Assembly: GCA_002279285.1 (NCBI GenBank)
Contig: NCBR01000082.1
Span: 1-9,593 of the forward strand
Direction: 5' to 3'
DNA length: 9,593 bases
From: Acidobacteria bacterium 37-71-11
GTDB lineage: Bacteria > Acidobacteriota > Thermoanaerobaculia > Thermoanaerobaculales > Thermoanaerobaculaceae
The notes under the pieces are model-generated. The model saw nothing but the letters and a program-made list of their open reading frames with translations, searched no databases and was not told where the DNA came from. This document shows, in pieces, positions 1-6,209 of the stretch. Numbering within the stretch: the first letter of the stretch is position 1; each line of letters begins with the position of its first letter. A program made the translations under genes and the position numbers.

Positions 1-1
1 C

Positions 2-1900
2 GACAACGAGACCAACACCGAGCGCCTCTTCGGCCAGCCGAACCGGGCGCCGTTCGTCAAGGACGCGTTCCACGACCGCGTCGTCGGCGGGCGGGAGAGC
101 GCCGTCAACCCGGCCGGGTCCGGCACGAAGGCGGCGGCGTGGTACCACCTCGCGCTGCCGGCCGGTGCGAGCGCCACGGTGCGGCTGCGCCTGTCGCCGT
201 CGGGGGAGGCGCCCGCCGAGCCGCTCGGCCCCGGCTTCGACGCCGCCTACGCCGCCCGCATCCGCGAGGCCGACGAGTTCTACGCGGCCGTCATCCCGGC
301 TGGGCTCGAGCCCGCCGAACGCGCGGTGGCGCGCCAGGCGTACGCCGGCCTGGTCTGGTCGAAGCAGTTCTACAACCTGGTCGTGCCCGAGTGGCTTGAC
401 GGCGACCCCACCCAACCGCCGCCGCCGGTCTCCCGCCTGACGGGGCGCAACGCGGACTGGCCCTACGTTCATGCCCGCGACGTGCTGTCGATGCCCGACA
501 CCTGGGAGTACCCCTGGTTCGCGGCGTGGGACCTGGCGTTCCACATGCTGCCGCTGGCGCGCCTCGACCCCGAGTCCGCCAAGAGCCAGCTCGTACTCCT
601 GCTGCGCGAGTGGTACATGCAACCGAACGGCCAGCTGCCCGCGTACGAGTGGGGCTTCGACGACGTCAACCCGCCGGTGCACGCCTGGGCGGCGTGGCGC
701 GTCTACAAGATGACCGGGCCGCGCGGCGGGCGCGACCGGCTCTTCCTCGAGCGCGTCTTCCAGAAGCTGCTGCTCAACTTCACCTGGTGGGTCAACCGCA
801 AGGACGTGGAGGGCCGCAACCTCTTCGGCGGGGGGTTCCTCGGCCTCGACAACATCGGGGTGTTCGACCGCTCCAAACCGCTCCCGAGCGGGGGAATGCT
901 CGAGCAGGCGGACGGCACGTCGTGGATGGCGTTCTACTGCGGCACCATGCTCTCGATCGCCCTCGAGCTCGCGTCTGTCGACCCCGCGTACGAGGACGTC
1001 GCGTCCAAGTTCTTCGAGCACTACGTCGCGATCGCGGACGCCATCAACGGGCTGGGCGGCGTCGGCCTCTGGGACGAGCAGGACGGCTTCTACTACGACC
1101 TCGTCCACGTCGACGGCCAGCACCTGCCGATCCGCCTGCGCTCGATGGTCGGCCTCATCCCGTTGCTCGCGTGCGAGGTGCTCGAGCAGGACGTGCTCGA
1201 CCGGCTGCCGGGCTTTTCCAAGCGCATGCGCTGGTTCCTCGAGCACCGGCCCGACCTCATGGGCCAGATCGGCCGCGTGGAGGGCGGCCCCGGCGGAGGC
1301 GGGGCACGACGCCTGCTCGCGATCCCCTCGCGCGACCGCCTGCTGCGCGTGCTGCGCGTCCTCCTCGACGAGGGCGAGTTCCTCTCGCCGTACGGGATCC
1401 GCTCGCTGTCGCGGGCCTATCGCGACCACCCCTTCGCCTTCACGCTCGCCGGCGAGACCCATACCGTGGCGTACGCGCCCGGGGAGTCGGACAGCGGCAT
1501 GTTCGGCGGCAACTCGAACTGGCGCGGGCCGGTCTGGTTTCCGGTCAACTTCCTCCTCATCGAGGCACTCGAGCGCTACCACCACTTCTACGGCGACGCG
1601 GTCAAGGTCGAGTGCCCGACCGGCTCGGGCAACCTGGTCACGCTCGCGCAGGCCGCCGCGGAGATCGAGCGCCGCCTGGTCAGCCTCTTCGTTCCGGACG
1701 CCGCGGGCCGGCGCCCGTGCCACGGCGTCGACCCCCGCTTCGCGGCCGATCCGCACTGGCGCGACCTGGTCCTGTTCTACGAGTACTTCCACGGCGACAC
1801 CGGGCGCGGCTGCGGCGCCTCGCACCAGACCGGCTGGACGGCGCTCGTCACGCACTGCCTCGAGACGCTCGCGGCCCGGCGCGCTTCTTCACCCCTTTGA
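2..1900 (+). CDS. GH63/MGH1-like glucosidase, C-terminal part (5' end outside window)
   Basis: The frame is open from base 2 to the TGA at 1898-1900, giving 632 visible residues, so the true start lies upstream; the GTG at 179 is internal. The visible N-terminus, DNETNTERLFG, and a following segment ending in WYHL resemble the region that precedes the (alpha/alpha)6-barrel in bacterial glucosidases of the GH63/MGH1-like group. Inside the barrel are a WD pair at visible residues 176-177 (AAWDLAFHML), a glycine/tryptophan motif at 502-512 (GGNSNWRGPVW), and EYFHGDTG starting at E594. By analogy with GH63 enzymes, D177 is the probable general acid and E594 a candidate general base; this is inference. 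The family hydrolyses alpha-glucosidic bonds in oligosaccharides, but the substrate cannot be read from sequence. Full-length relatives are larger (about 800-900 residues, from memory). The 3' end overlaps the convergent DUF2064 gene by 12 bp. Confidence 0.88.
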   Translation, partial: DNETNTERLFGQPNRAPFVKDAFHDRVVGGRESAVNPAGSGTKAAAWYHLALPAGASATVRLRLSPSGEAPAEPLGPGFDAAYAARIREADEFYAAVIPAGLEPAERAVARQAYAGLVWSKQFYNLVVPEWLDGDPTQPPPPVSRLTGRNADWPYVHARDVLSMPDTWEYPWFAAWDLAFHMLPLARLDPESAKSQLVLLLREWYMQPNGQLPAYEWGFDDVNPPVHAWAAWRVYKMTGPRGGRDRLFLERVFQKLLLNFTWWVNRKDVEGRNLFGGGFLGLDNIGVFDRSKPLPSGGMLEQADGTSWMAFYCGTMLSIALELASVDPAYEDVASKFFEHYVAIADAINGLGGVGLWDEQDGFYYDLVHVDGQHLPIRLRSMVGLIPLLACEVLEQDVLDRLPGFSKRMRWFLEHRPDLMGQIGRVEGGPGGGGARRLLAIPSRDRLLRVLRVLLDEGEFLSPYGIRSLSRAYRDHPFAFTLAGETHTVAYAPGESDSGMFGGNSNWRGPVWFPVNFLLIEALERYHHFYGDAVKVECPTGSGNLVTLAQAAAEIERRLVSLFVPDAAGRRPCHGVDPRFAADPHWRDLVLFYEYFHGDTGRGCGASHQTGWTALVTHCLETLAARRASSPL

Positions 1901-2548
1901 CCGCACCGCCCGCACGATCGTCTCGAGCCGGCGGCGGAGGTCGCCGGCCAGCGCCGGATCGGCCAGCACGGCGTTCAGGTCGTCGACCGTGTCGATGTCG
2001 CGGACCGTTTCCAGCTCCTCGTGGCCGGTACCGAGGAGCGCGAGGCGCTCGCGCGTCGCCGCCAGCGTGTCCGGCGACGACCACGGGACGCCGGCGAACA
2101 TCGCCACCCCCGGCGAGCGCTGCGCGACGAGCACGTACCCGCCGTCCACGGCGGGGCCCAGCACGACCGGCACGCGGCCGCACGCCGCGGCCGCGTGCCG
2201 GATCATCGCCGCGCCGAGCCGCGGGATGTCCGAGCCCACCAGCACCACGACCTCGGCGCCGGCGGCGAAGTGCGCCGCGAACGCCGCCGCCATCCGCGCG
2301 CCGAGGTCGCCGATCGCCTGCAGCTCGACCCCGACCCCCGGCGGCGGCGCCCATGCCGTGCCGGCGCCGGCGGGCTCGGCGAGCGCGAGCGTCACCAAAA
2401 ACCCGGATGCGACCGCCTCGACCAGGGTGTGCTCGAGGACCGCCCGGTACGCCTGGGCCGCGGCCCGGGCGCCGATCGCCGCCGCCAGGCGCGTCTTGAC
2501 CCGTCCCGCCTGCGGCGCCCGTCCGAACACCACGACCTCGGTCCTCAC
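1889..2548 (-). CDS. DUF2064 / TIGR04282-type GT-A glycosyltransferase-like protein
   Basis: This is a 219-residue protein of the DUF2064 family, a GT-A (nucleotidyltransferase/glycosyltransferase-like) fold related to CofC. Diagnostic motifs are the N-terminal FGRAPQAGRVKTRL (residues 8-21, nucleotide-binding loop), LVGSDIPRL (103-111, acidic metal-binding strand) and VLGPAVDGGYVLV (129-141). Family members often have GSDCP; here Ile replaces Cys. I chose GTG at 2548 because its bases overlap the stop of the upstream GT2 gene (GTGA, 4 bp), a GGAG lies 7 nt upstream (2559-2556), and residue 2 onward matches the family N-terminus. The frame stays open further upstream only as a shadow of the GT2 gene. 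Paired TIGR04282 and TIGR04283 genes are known partners, named for arsenosugar or rSAM/selenodomain-associated loci. No radical SAM gene is in this window, so the product made is unknown. The stop lies inside the 3' end of the convergent glucosidase gene. Confidence 0.9.
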   Translation of the reverse strand: MRTEVVVFGRAPQAGRVKTRLAAAIGARAAAQAYRAVLEHTLVEAVASGFLVTLALAEPAGAGTAWAPPPGVGVELQAIGDLGARMAAAFAAHFAAGAEVVVLVGSDIPRLGAAMIRHAAAACGRVPVVLGPAVDGGYVLVAQRSPGVAMFAGVPWSSPDTLAATRERLALLGTGHEELETVRDIDTVDDLNAVLADPALAGDLRRRLETIVRAVRSKG

Positions 2549-3282
2549 CGCACGTCTCCGTACCAGCGGGCGAGGCGGTGCGGGCTGACGCCGAGCCGGT
2601 AGAGCAGGGGAAACGTCGCCGTGCACAACCGCGCCCGTACCGGGCGGCGGGCGAAGCGCCGCGCCGTCGTCCGGACAACCAGGGGCAGCCGAACCAGGCG
2701 ACCGCGCTGCAGGCAGCGGCGGACGAACTCGACGTCTTCCATCAGCGGGATCTCGGGATAACCGCCCACCGCCTCGAACACCTCGCGGCGCACGAACAGC
2801 GCCTGGTCGCCGTACGGCAAACCCAGGCCGCGGCTGCGCAGGTCGAGCAGGCGCCACCACCAGCGCACCGCCGCGCCACCTCCCCTCCCCTCGGCCGGCT
2901 CCGTGTGCAGCCGGAAGCAACCGAGCGCCACCCCGGGCTCCCCGAGGGCGGCGCGCACCGCCGCCGCCCACCCCTCCGGCAGGCGGCAGTCGGCGTGGAC
3001 GAACACGTACGCGTCGGCGGGAACGGCGGCCGCACCCCGGTTGAGCTGAACGCCGCGGCCGGGCGAACCCGTGACGACCCGGGCGCGGGGGAACTCGCGG
3101 CGCACGACTGCGGCCGTTGCGTCGCCGCTGCCGCCGTCGGAGACCACGACCTCGACGCCCACGTTGTCCCCGACGGCGGCCAGGCACGCCAGGATCGTGC
3201 GCTCCTCGTCGAGCGTCGGGACCACCACCGCCAGCGATCGTCGGACGGAACCCGTCTGGGGGGCGGGAATACCAGGCGCCAT
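2545..3282 (-). CDS. GT2 family glycosyltransferase, TIGR04283-type
   Basis: A 245-residue GT-A fold glycosyltransferase of family 2. Motifs in order are VVVPTLDEE (residues 19-27, nucleotide-sugar binding strand), VSDGGSGDAT (47-56), SPGRGVQLNRGA (73-84, typical of the TIGR04283 group), VFVHADCRLP (93-102, with D98 as the metal-binding acidic position), PYGDQALFVRREVFEAVGGY (156-175) and PLMEDVEF (179-186, probable catalytic acidic pair E182/D183). It has no transmembrane segment and is probably cytosolic. It is the first gene of a two-gene unit; its TGA overlaps the GTG of the DUF2064 gene by 4 bp, predicting translational coupling. ATG 3282 is the start: no Shine-Dalgarno sequence precedes it, but a -10-like TAGTAT sits 6 nt upstream, suggesting a leaderless message. 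The sugar donor and acceptor are unknown. TIGR04283 proteins are named for arsenosugar or rSAM-associated loci, but this context does not prove that role. Confidence 0.92.
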   Translation of the reverse strand: MAPGIPAPQTGSVRRSLAVVVPTLDEERTILACLAAVGDNVGVEVVVSDGGSGDATAAVVRREFPRARVVTGSPGRGVQLNRGAAAVPADAYVFVHADCRLPEGWAAAVRAALGEPGVALGCFRLHTEPAEGRGGGAAVRWWWRLLDLRSRGLGLPYGDQALFVRREVFEAVGGYPEIPLMEDVEFVRRCLQRGRLVRLPLVVRTTARRFARRPVRARLCTATFPLLYRLGVSPHRLARWYGDVR

Positions 3283-3288
3283 GAGCGC

Positions 3289-3294
3289 ATACTA
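3289..3294 (-). promoter_or_regulatory. Candidate -10 element of the leaderless GT2-DUF2064 operon
   Basis: On the minus strand TAGTAT is followed by exactly 6 nt (gcgctc) and then the ATG of the GT2 gene. With usual -10 geometry transcription would start at or next to the A of the ATG, giving a leaderless mRNA. This agrees with the lack of a Shine-Dalgarno sequence. No convincing -35 hexamer was found. Confidence 0.4.
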
Positions 3295-3342
3295 CTCAAT
3301 CGCCGCGGTGCGGCCCGGCAAACCTTCGGAGGCCGGGGTGCG

Positions 3343-3348
3343 TAGTAT
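3343..3348 (+). promoter_or_regulatory. Candidate -10 element for the exporter operon
   Basis: TAGTAT in the 128-bp divergent spacer, about 62 nt before the adaptor start. It is the same hexamer used on the opposite strand for the GT2 gene; the two lie in a 7-bp inverted repeat (ATACTAC at 3289-3295, GTAGTAT at 3342-3348). A start near 3355 would leave a leader of about 55 nt ending in the strong ribosome binding site GGAGGA (3398-3403). The -35 region is unclear, so this is a weak call. Confidence 0.3.
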
Positions 3349-3410
3349 CGTCGGATCTGCGGCTTGGCCGCCGGCCGGACCGTTTGGGCCGAGGGTTGGA
3401 GGAGCGAGGA

Positions 3411-4691
3411 ATGAAACGGCGCACGAAGGTCATTATTGGGGTGCTCGCGGTGGTCGTCGTGGCCGCCGTGGTGGCGGGGGTCGTGGCCAGCCGTCGGGGC
3501 AAGGGGATGCTGGTCCGCACGGCGAAGGTGGGCCGCAAAGACCTCGTCCAGCTGGTGACGGCCAACGGCACCGTGCAGGCCAAAACCAAGGTCGAGCTCT
3601 CCGCCAACGTCATGGGGCAGGTCACCGAGCTCAACGTGCAGGAGGGCGATCGCGTCAAGAAGGGCGACCTGCTGGCGGTGATCGACCAGGCCCGCTACGC
3701 CGCCGCGGTCAACAGCGCGAAGTTCAACCTGCAGGCGCTCGAGGCCGAGCTGACCCGCTCGCAGGAGGCTGCGGCCCAGGCCAAGCGCGACCTCGACCGC
3801 GCCAACCAGCAGTACAAGGACGGGATCCTCGCCGAGGCGGACCGCGAGCGCACCCGCAGCACCTATGAGCAAGCCATGGCCTCGGCGCAGCGCGCGCACC
3901 GTCAGGTCGAGCAGGCGCGCGCCGATATCGCGTCGGCCGCCGACTCGCTCGCCAAGACCGAGATCCGCGCCCCGATGGACGGGATCGTCACCCGCCGCAA
4001 CATCGAGAAGGGCGAGGTGATCGTCACCGGCACGATGAACAACCCGGGGACCGTGCTGATGACGATCTCCGACATGTCCACCATCGAGGCGGTGCTCGAG
4101 GTGGATCAGACCGACGTGCCACAGCTCCGCATCGGCCAGCCGGCCGTGGTCCGCATCGACGCGTTCGCGGACGAGCGCTTCCCCGGCGAGGTTTCGGAGA
4201 TCGGCTCGAGCCCGATCCAGGGGACCTCGGCGCTCGGCGGCGCCGCGACCGGCACCGACTACACCGTCAAGGTGACGCTCCTCAAGCACCCCGAGCGCAT
4301 CCGCCCCGGCCTCACCGTCACCGCCGACATCACCACCGCGACCCGGAATGACGCCCTCACGGTGCCGATCGGCGCGCTCGTGGAGCGCCAGCCCGAGACG
4401 AAAGCGGCCCCGACGCCGGCGCCGGACTCGGCCGGGCCGGCCGCCACCTCGGCGCACAAGGAGTCGATCGCCTCCCGCGCCCGCGCGATCGAAGGGGTCT
4501 ACGTCGTCGCCGGCCACAAGGCCGAGTTCCGCCCTGTCACCACCGGCATCCGCGGCGAGCTCGACGTCGAGGTCACGAGCGGCCTCAAGCAGGGCGACGA
4601 GGTGATCGTGGGCCCGTTCAAGGCGCTGCGCGACCTCAAGCCGGGAGCCGAGGTCATGGTGGACAAGAGCAAGGAGCCGGGGCTCGAATGA
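3411..4691 (+). CDS. Periplasmic adaptor subunit (HlyD/MacA-type) of a tripartite exporter
   Basis: A 426-residue membrane fusion protein. ATG 3411 was chosen because GGAGGA (3398-3403) lies 7 nt before it and residues 3-5 (RRT) begin a normal positive-inside N-terminus; a possible upstream start at 3384 would include the ribosome binding site. Domains: a single inner-membrane anchor at about residues 6-26; first lipoyl half at 55-95 (SANVMGQVTELNVQEGDRVK); an alpha-helical hairpin at about 97-180, rich in A, E, Q and R and probably coiled coil; second lipoyl half at 183-205 (TEIRAPMDGIVTRRNIEKGE); a beta-barrel at about 225-312; and a membrane-proximal domain at about 313-412. Residues 329-352 are a Pro/Ala-rich insertion that looks like a flexible loop. 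The protein should link the inner-membrane permeases to an outer-membrane TolC-like channel. It is the first gene of the operon, 34 nt before the first permease. The cargo is unknown. Confidence 0.95.
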   Translation: MKRRTKVIIGVLAVVVVAAVVAGVVASRRGKGMLVRTAKVGRKDLVQLVTANGTVQAKTKVELSANVMGQVTELNVQEGDRVKKGDLLAVIDQARYAAAVNSAKFNLQALEAELTRSQEAAAQAKRDLDRANQQYKDGILAEADRERTRSTYEQAMASAQRAHRQVEQARADIASAADSLAKTEIRAPMDGIVTRRNIEKGEVIVTGTMNNPGTVLMTISDMSTIEAVLEVDQTDVPQLRIGQPAVVRIDAFADERFPGEVSEIGSSPIQGTSALGGAATGTDYTVKVTLLKHPERIRPGLTVTADITTATRNDALTVPIGALVERQPETKAAPTPAPDSAGPAATSAHKESIASRARAIEGVYVVAGHKAEFRPVTTGIRGELDVEVTSGLKQGDEVIVGPFKALRDLKPGAEVMVDKSKEPGLE

Positions 4692-4725
4692 GCCGCAACC
4701 GCCCGACGGGAGGCGGGGTAGCCGC

Positions 4726-5943
4726 ATGATCCTCGGTGACGTCGCCCGCACCGGCCTGGCCGCGCTCACCGCGCACAAGCTGCGCCTCTTCCTCAACCTG
4801 CTCGGGATCATCATCGCAGTGGGGACGATCGTGGCGGTGATCTCGGTGGTGTCGGGGCTCAACCAGTACGCCGCCAACGTGATCTCCGGCCTCGGCCCGA
4901 ACACCGTGATCTTCACCAAGTTCGGGATCATCCGCAGCCGCGAGGAGTACCTCGCGGCGCTCAAGCGCAAGGACATCACCGACGCCGACCTCGAGGCGGT
5001 GCGCCGCCTGGTGCCACAGGCGCGCCGCATCGCCGGCCGCGTGTTCTCGACCCGCCCGGTGTACGCCGGCGGGCGCCGCCTCGCCGACACATTCGTCCTC
5101 GGCGCCGAGTCCGAGTTCCCCTGGATGGTCGGCCTCGAGCTCGCCGACGGGCGGTTCTTCACCGCGAGCGAGGCGGCGGCCGCCCGGCCGGTCGCGGTGA
5201 TCGGCTGGGACGTCCGCGACCAGCTCTTCCCGCACGTGGACCCGATCGGGCACCAGATCACGGTCGAGGGGAAGCCGTTCCGCATCATCGGCACGATGGC
5301 CAAGCAGGGGAGCACGTTCGGCGAGAGCCAGGACCGCTTCGTCCTGGTGCCGCTGGCGGCGTATCAGCACGCCTTCGGCATGGTGCGCAGTCTCGACATC
5401 TTCGTCGAGGCGCCGAGCGTGGCCGCGGTGCCGGCGATCGAGGACGACGTCCGGCTGGTGCTGCGCTCGCGCCGCGGCACGCCGTTCTCGGCCCCCGACC
5501 CGTTTGGGATCATCGACGCCGACGCGCTCTCGACGCTGTGGAAGAGCATCACGCGCTCGGCGTTCCTGCTCGTGATCCTGATCTCCTCGATCTCGCTCGT
5601 CGTCGGCGGCGTCGCGATCGCCAACACGATGTTCGCCTCGGTCGTCGAGCGCACGCGCGAGATCGGCCTGCGCAAGGCGCTCGGCGCCCGCCGCCGCGAT
5701 CTCCACCGCCAGTTCCTCTTCGAGGCCGTCGCGCAGAGCTTCGCCGGCGGCGTGGCCGGCGTCTTCGTGGGGTGGCTGGTGGCGCTGGCCGTCGGCCACT
5801 GGAGCCCGTTCCCGGCGCGGGTGACGCCGTTCCTGGTGGGGACCGGCCTCACCGTCGCGACGCTCGCCGGGCTCCTGGCCGGGTGGTTGCCGGCGATCCG
5901 CGCCGCCCGCCTCGACCCGATCGTCGCCCTGAGGGACGAATGA
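4726..5943 (+). CDS. MacB-type ABC transporter permease (first copy)
   Basis: A 405-residue type VII (MacB/FtsX superfamily) permease without an ATPase domain. It has TM1 at about residues 21-44, a large MacB_PCD periplasmic domain at about 45-272 (including GRFFTASEAAAARPVAVIG and KPFRIIGTM), then the FtsX domain: TM2 at about 278-302, the cytoplasmic coupling segment ERTREIGLRKALGARRRDL (308-326), TM3 at about 335-357 and TM4 at about 366-391. The C-terminus RLDPIVALRDE matches the family ending. ATG 4726 follows a GGGAGG at 4708-4713 with a rather long 12-nt gap. It lies 34 nt after the adaptor gene and so is very probably cotranscribed. By MacB precedent it would work mechanically, transmitting ATP-driven movement to the periplasm rather than forming a classical channel. 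Its stop codon is overlapped by an ATG (ATGA at 5940-5943). The ATPase partner is not in the window. Confidence 0.95.
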   Translation: MILGDVARTGLAALTAHKLRLFLNLLGIIIAVGTIVAVISVVSGLNQYAANVISGLGPNTVIFTKFGIIRSREEYLAALKRKDITDADLEAVRRLVPQARRIAGRVFSTRPVYAGGRRLADTFVLGAESEFPWMVGLELADGRFFTASEAAAARPVAVIGWDVRDQLFPHVDPIGHQITVEGKPFRIIGTMAKQGSTFGESQDRFVLVPLAAYQHAFGMVRSLDIFVEAPSVAAVPAIEDDVRLVLRSRRGTPFSAPDPFGIIDADALSTLWKSITRSAFLLVILISSISLVVGGVAIANTMFASVVERTREIGLRKALGARRRDLHRQFLFEAVAQSFAGGVAGVFVGWLVALAVGHWSPFPARVTPFLVGTGLTVATLAGLLAGWLPAIRAARLDPIVALRDE

Positions 5944-5982
5944 TGGGCACGGCACGCGTCGTCTTGTCCGCGGGTGTGCGAC

Positions 5983-6048
5983 GGCAGAGGAGCAGAGGGG
6001 CAGAGCAGCCGAGGAGAGAGGGCAGAAGGAAGAAGGTAGAGGGCAGAG
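5983..6048 (+). repeat. Degenerate GGCAGAG repeat array (purine-rich)
   Basis: Read by eye, this stretch divides without gaps into units of 8 then 7 bases: GGCAGAG, GAGCAGAG, GGGCAGAG, CAGCCGAG, GAGAGAG, GGCAGAA, GGAAGAA, GGTAGAG, GGCAGAG. The + strand is almost all purine. It is the first of three heptad-type arrays in the gap between the permease genes. It differs sharply in composition from the coding DNA on both sides. Confidence 0.7.
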
Positions 6049-6120
6049 GGACGACAGCCCCGCGTTATGGCGTTCAAGGCCACCAGCCGCAAGCCACGAC
6101 TCCCGGCCCTGGTCTGTCTC

Positions 6121-6148
6121 GAACCACGAACCACGAACCACGATCCAC
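6121..6148 (+). repeat. GAACCAC heptad tandem repeat, 4 copies
   Basis: Three exact copies of GAACCAC (6121-6127, 6128-6134, 6135-6141) and one with a single change, GATCCAC (6142-6148). It is the second array in the gap between the permease genes. Confidence 0.9.
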
Positions 6149-6157
6149 GGTCTCCTC

Positions 6158-6192
6158 CCGGACCCCGGACCCCGGACCCCGGACCCCAGTCC
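6158..6192 (+). repeat. CCGGACC heptad tandem repeat, 4 copies plus one degenerate
   Basis: Four exact copies of CCGGACC run from 6158 to 6185, followed by a degenerate copy CCAGTCC (6186-6192). This third array ends just 7 nt before the GGAGG ribosome binding site (6200-6204) of the second permease. The spacing from the previous array is not a multiple of 7, so the arrays are separate. The CCCC-purine-purine pattern resembles in style the short tandemly repeated (STRR) heptamers of filamentous cyanobacteria; no homology is implied. Confidence 0.92.
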
Positions 6193-6209
6193 TCCGGGTG
6201 GAGGCCTGA

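Noticed and set aside
526..2499. 657-codon plus-strand frame across the glucosidase and DUF2064 genes
   Set aside because: The product is mostly Arg, Pro and Ala with no domain, and it runs through two well-supported genes in other frames or strands. It is a GC-driven shadow.
2549..3187. N-terminal extension of the DUF2064 frame to 432 residues as a fusion protein
   Set aside because: The extra 213 residues are Arg/Gly-rich and out of frame with the well-supported GT2 gene on the same strand. The GTG at 2548 with its GGAG and GTGA overlap is a much better start.
2742..5315. 857-codon open frame on the minus strand across the GT2, adaptor and first permease genes
   Set aside because: It is antisense to recognised proteins, its product is low-complexity and rich in Arg, Ala, Asp and His, and it shows no known motif. 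Long open shadow frames are expected at this GC content.
5983..6192. CRISPR array
   Set aside because: The units are 7-8 bp directly adjacent tandem copies with no spacers, and no cas gene is present.
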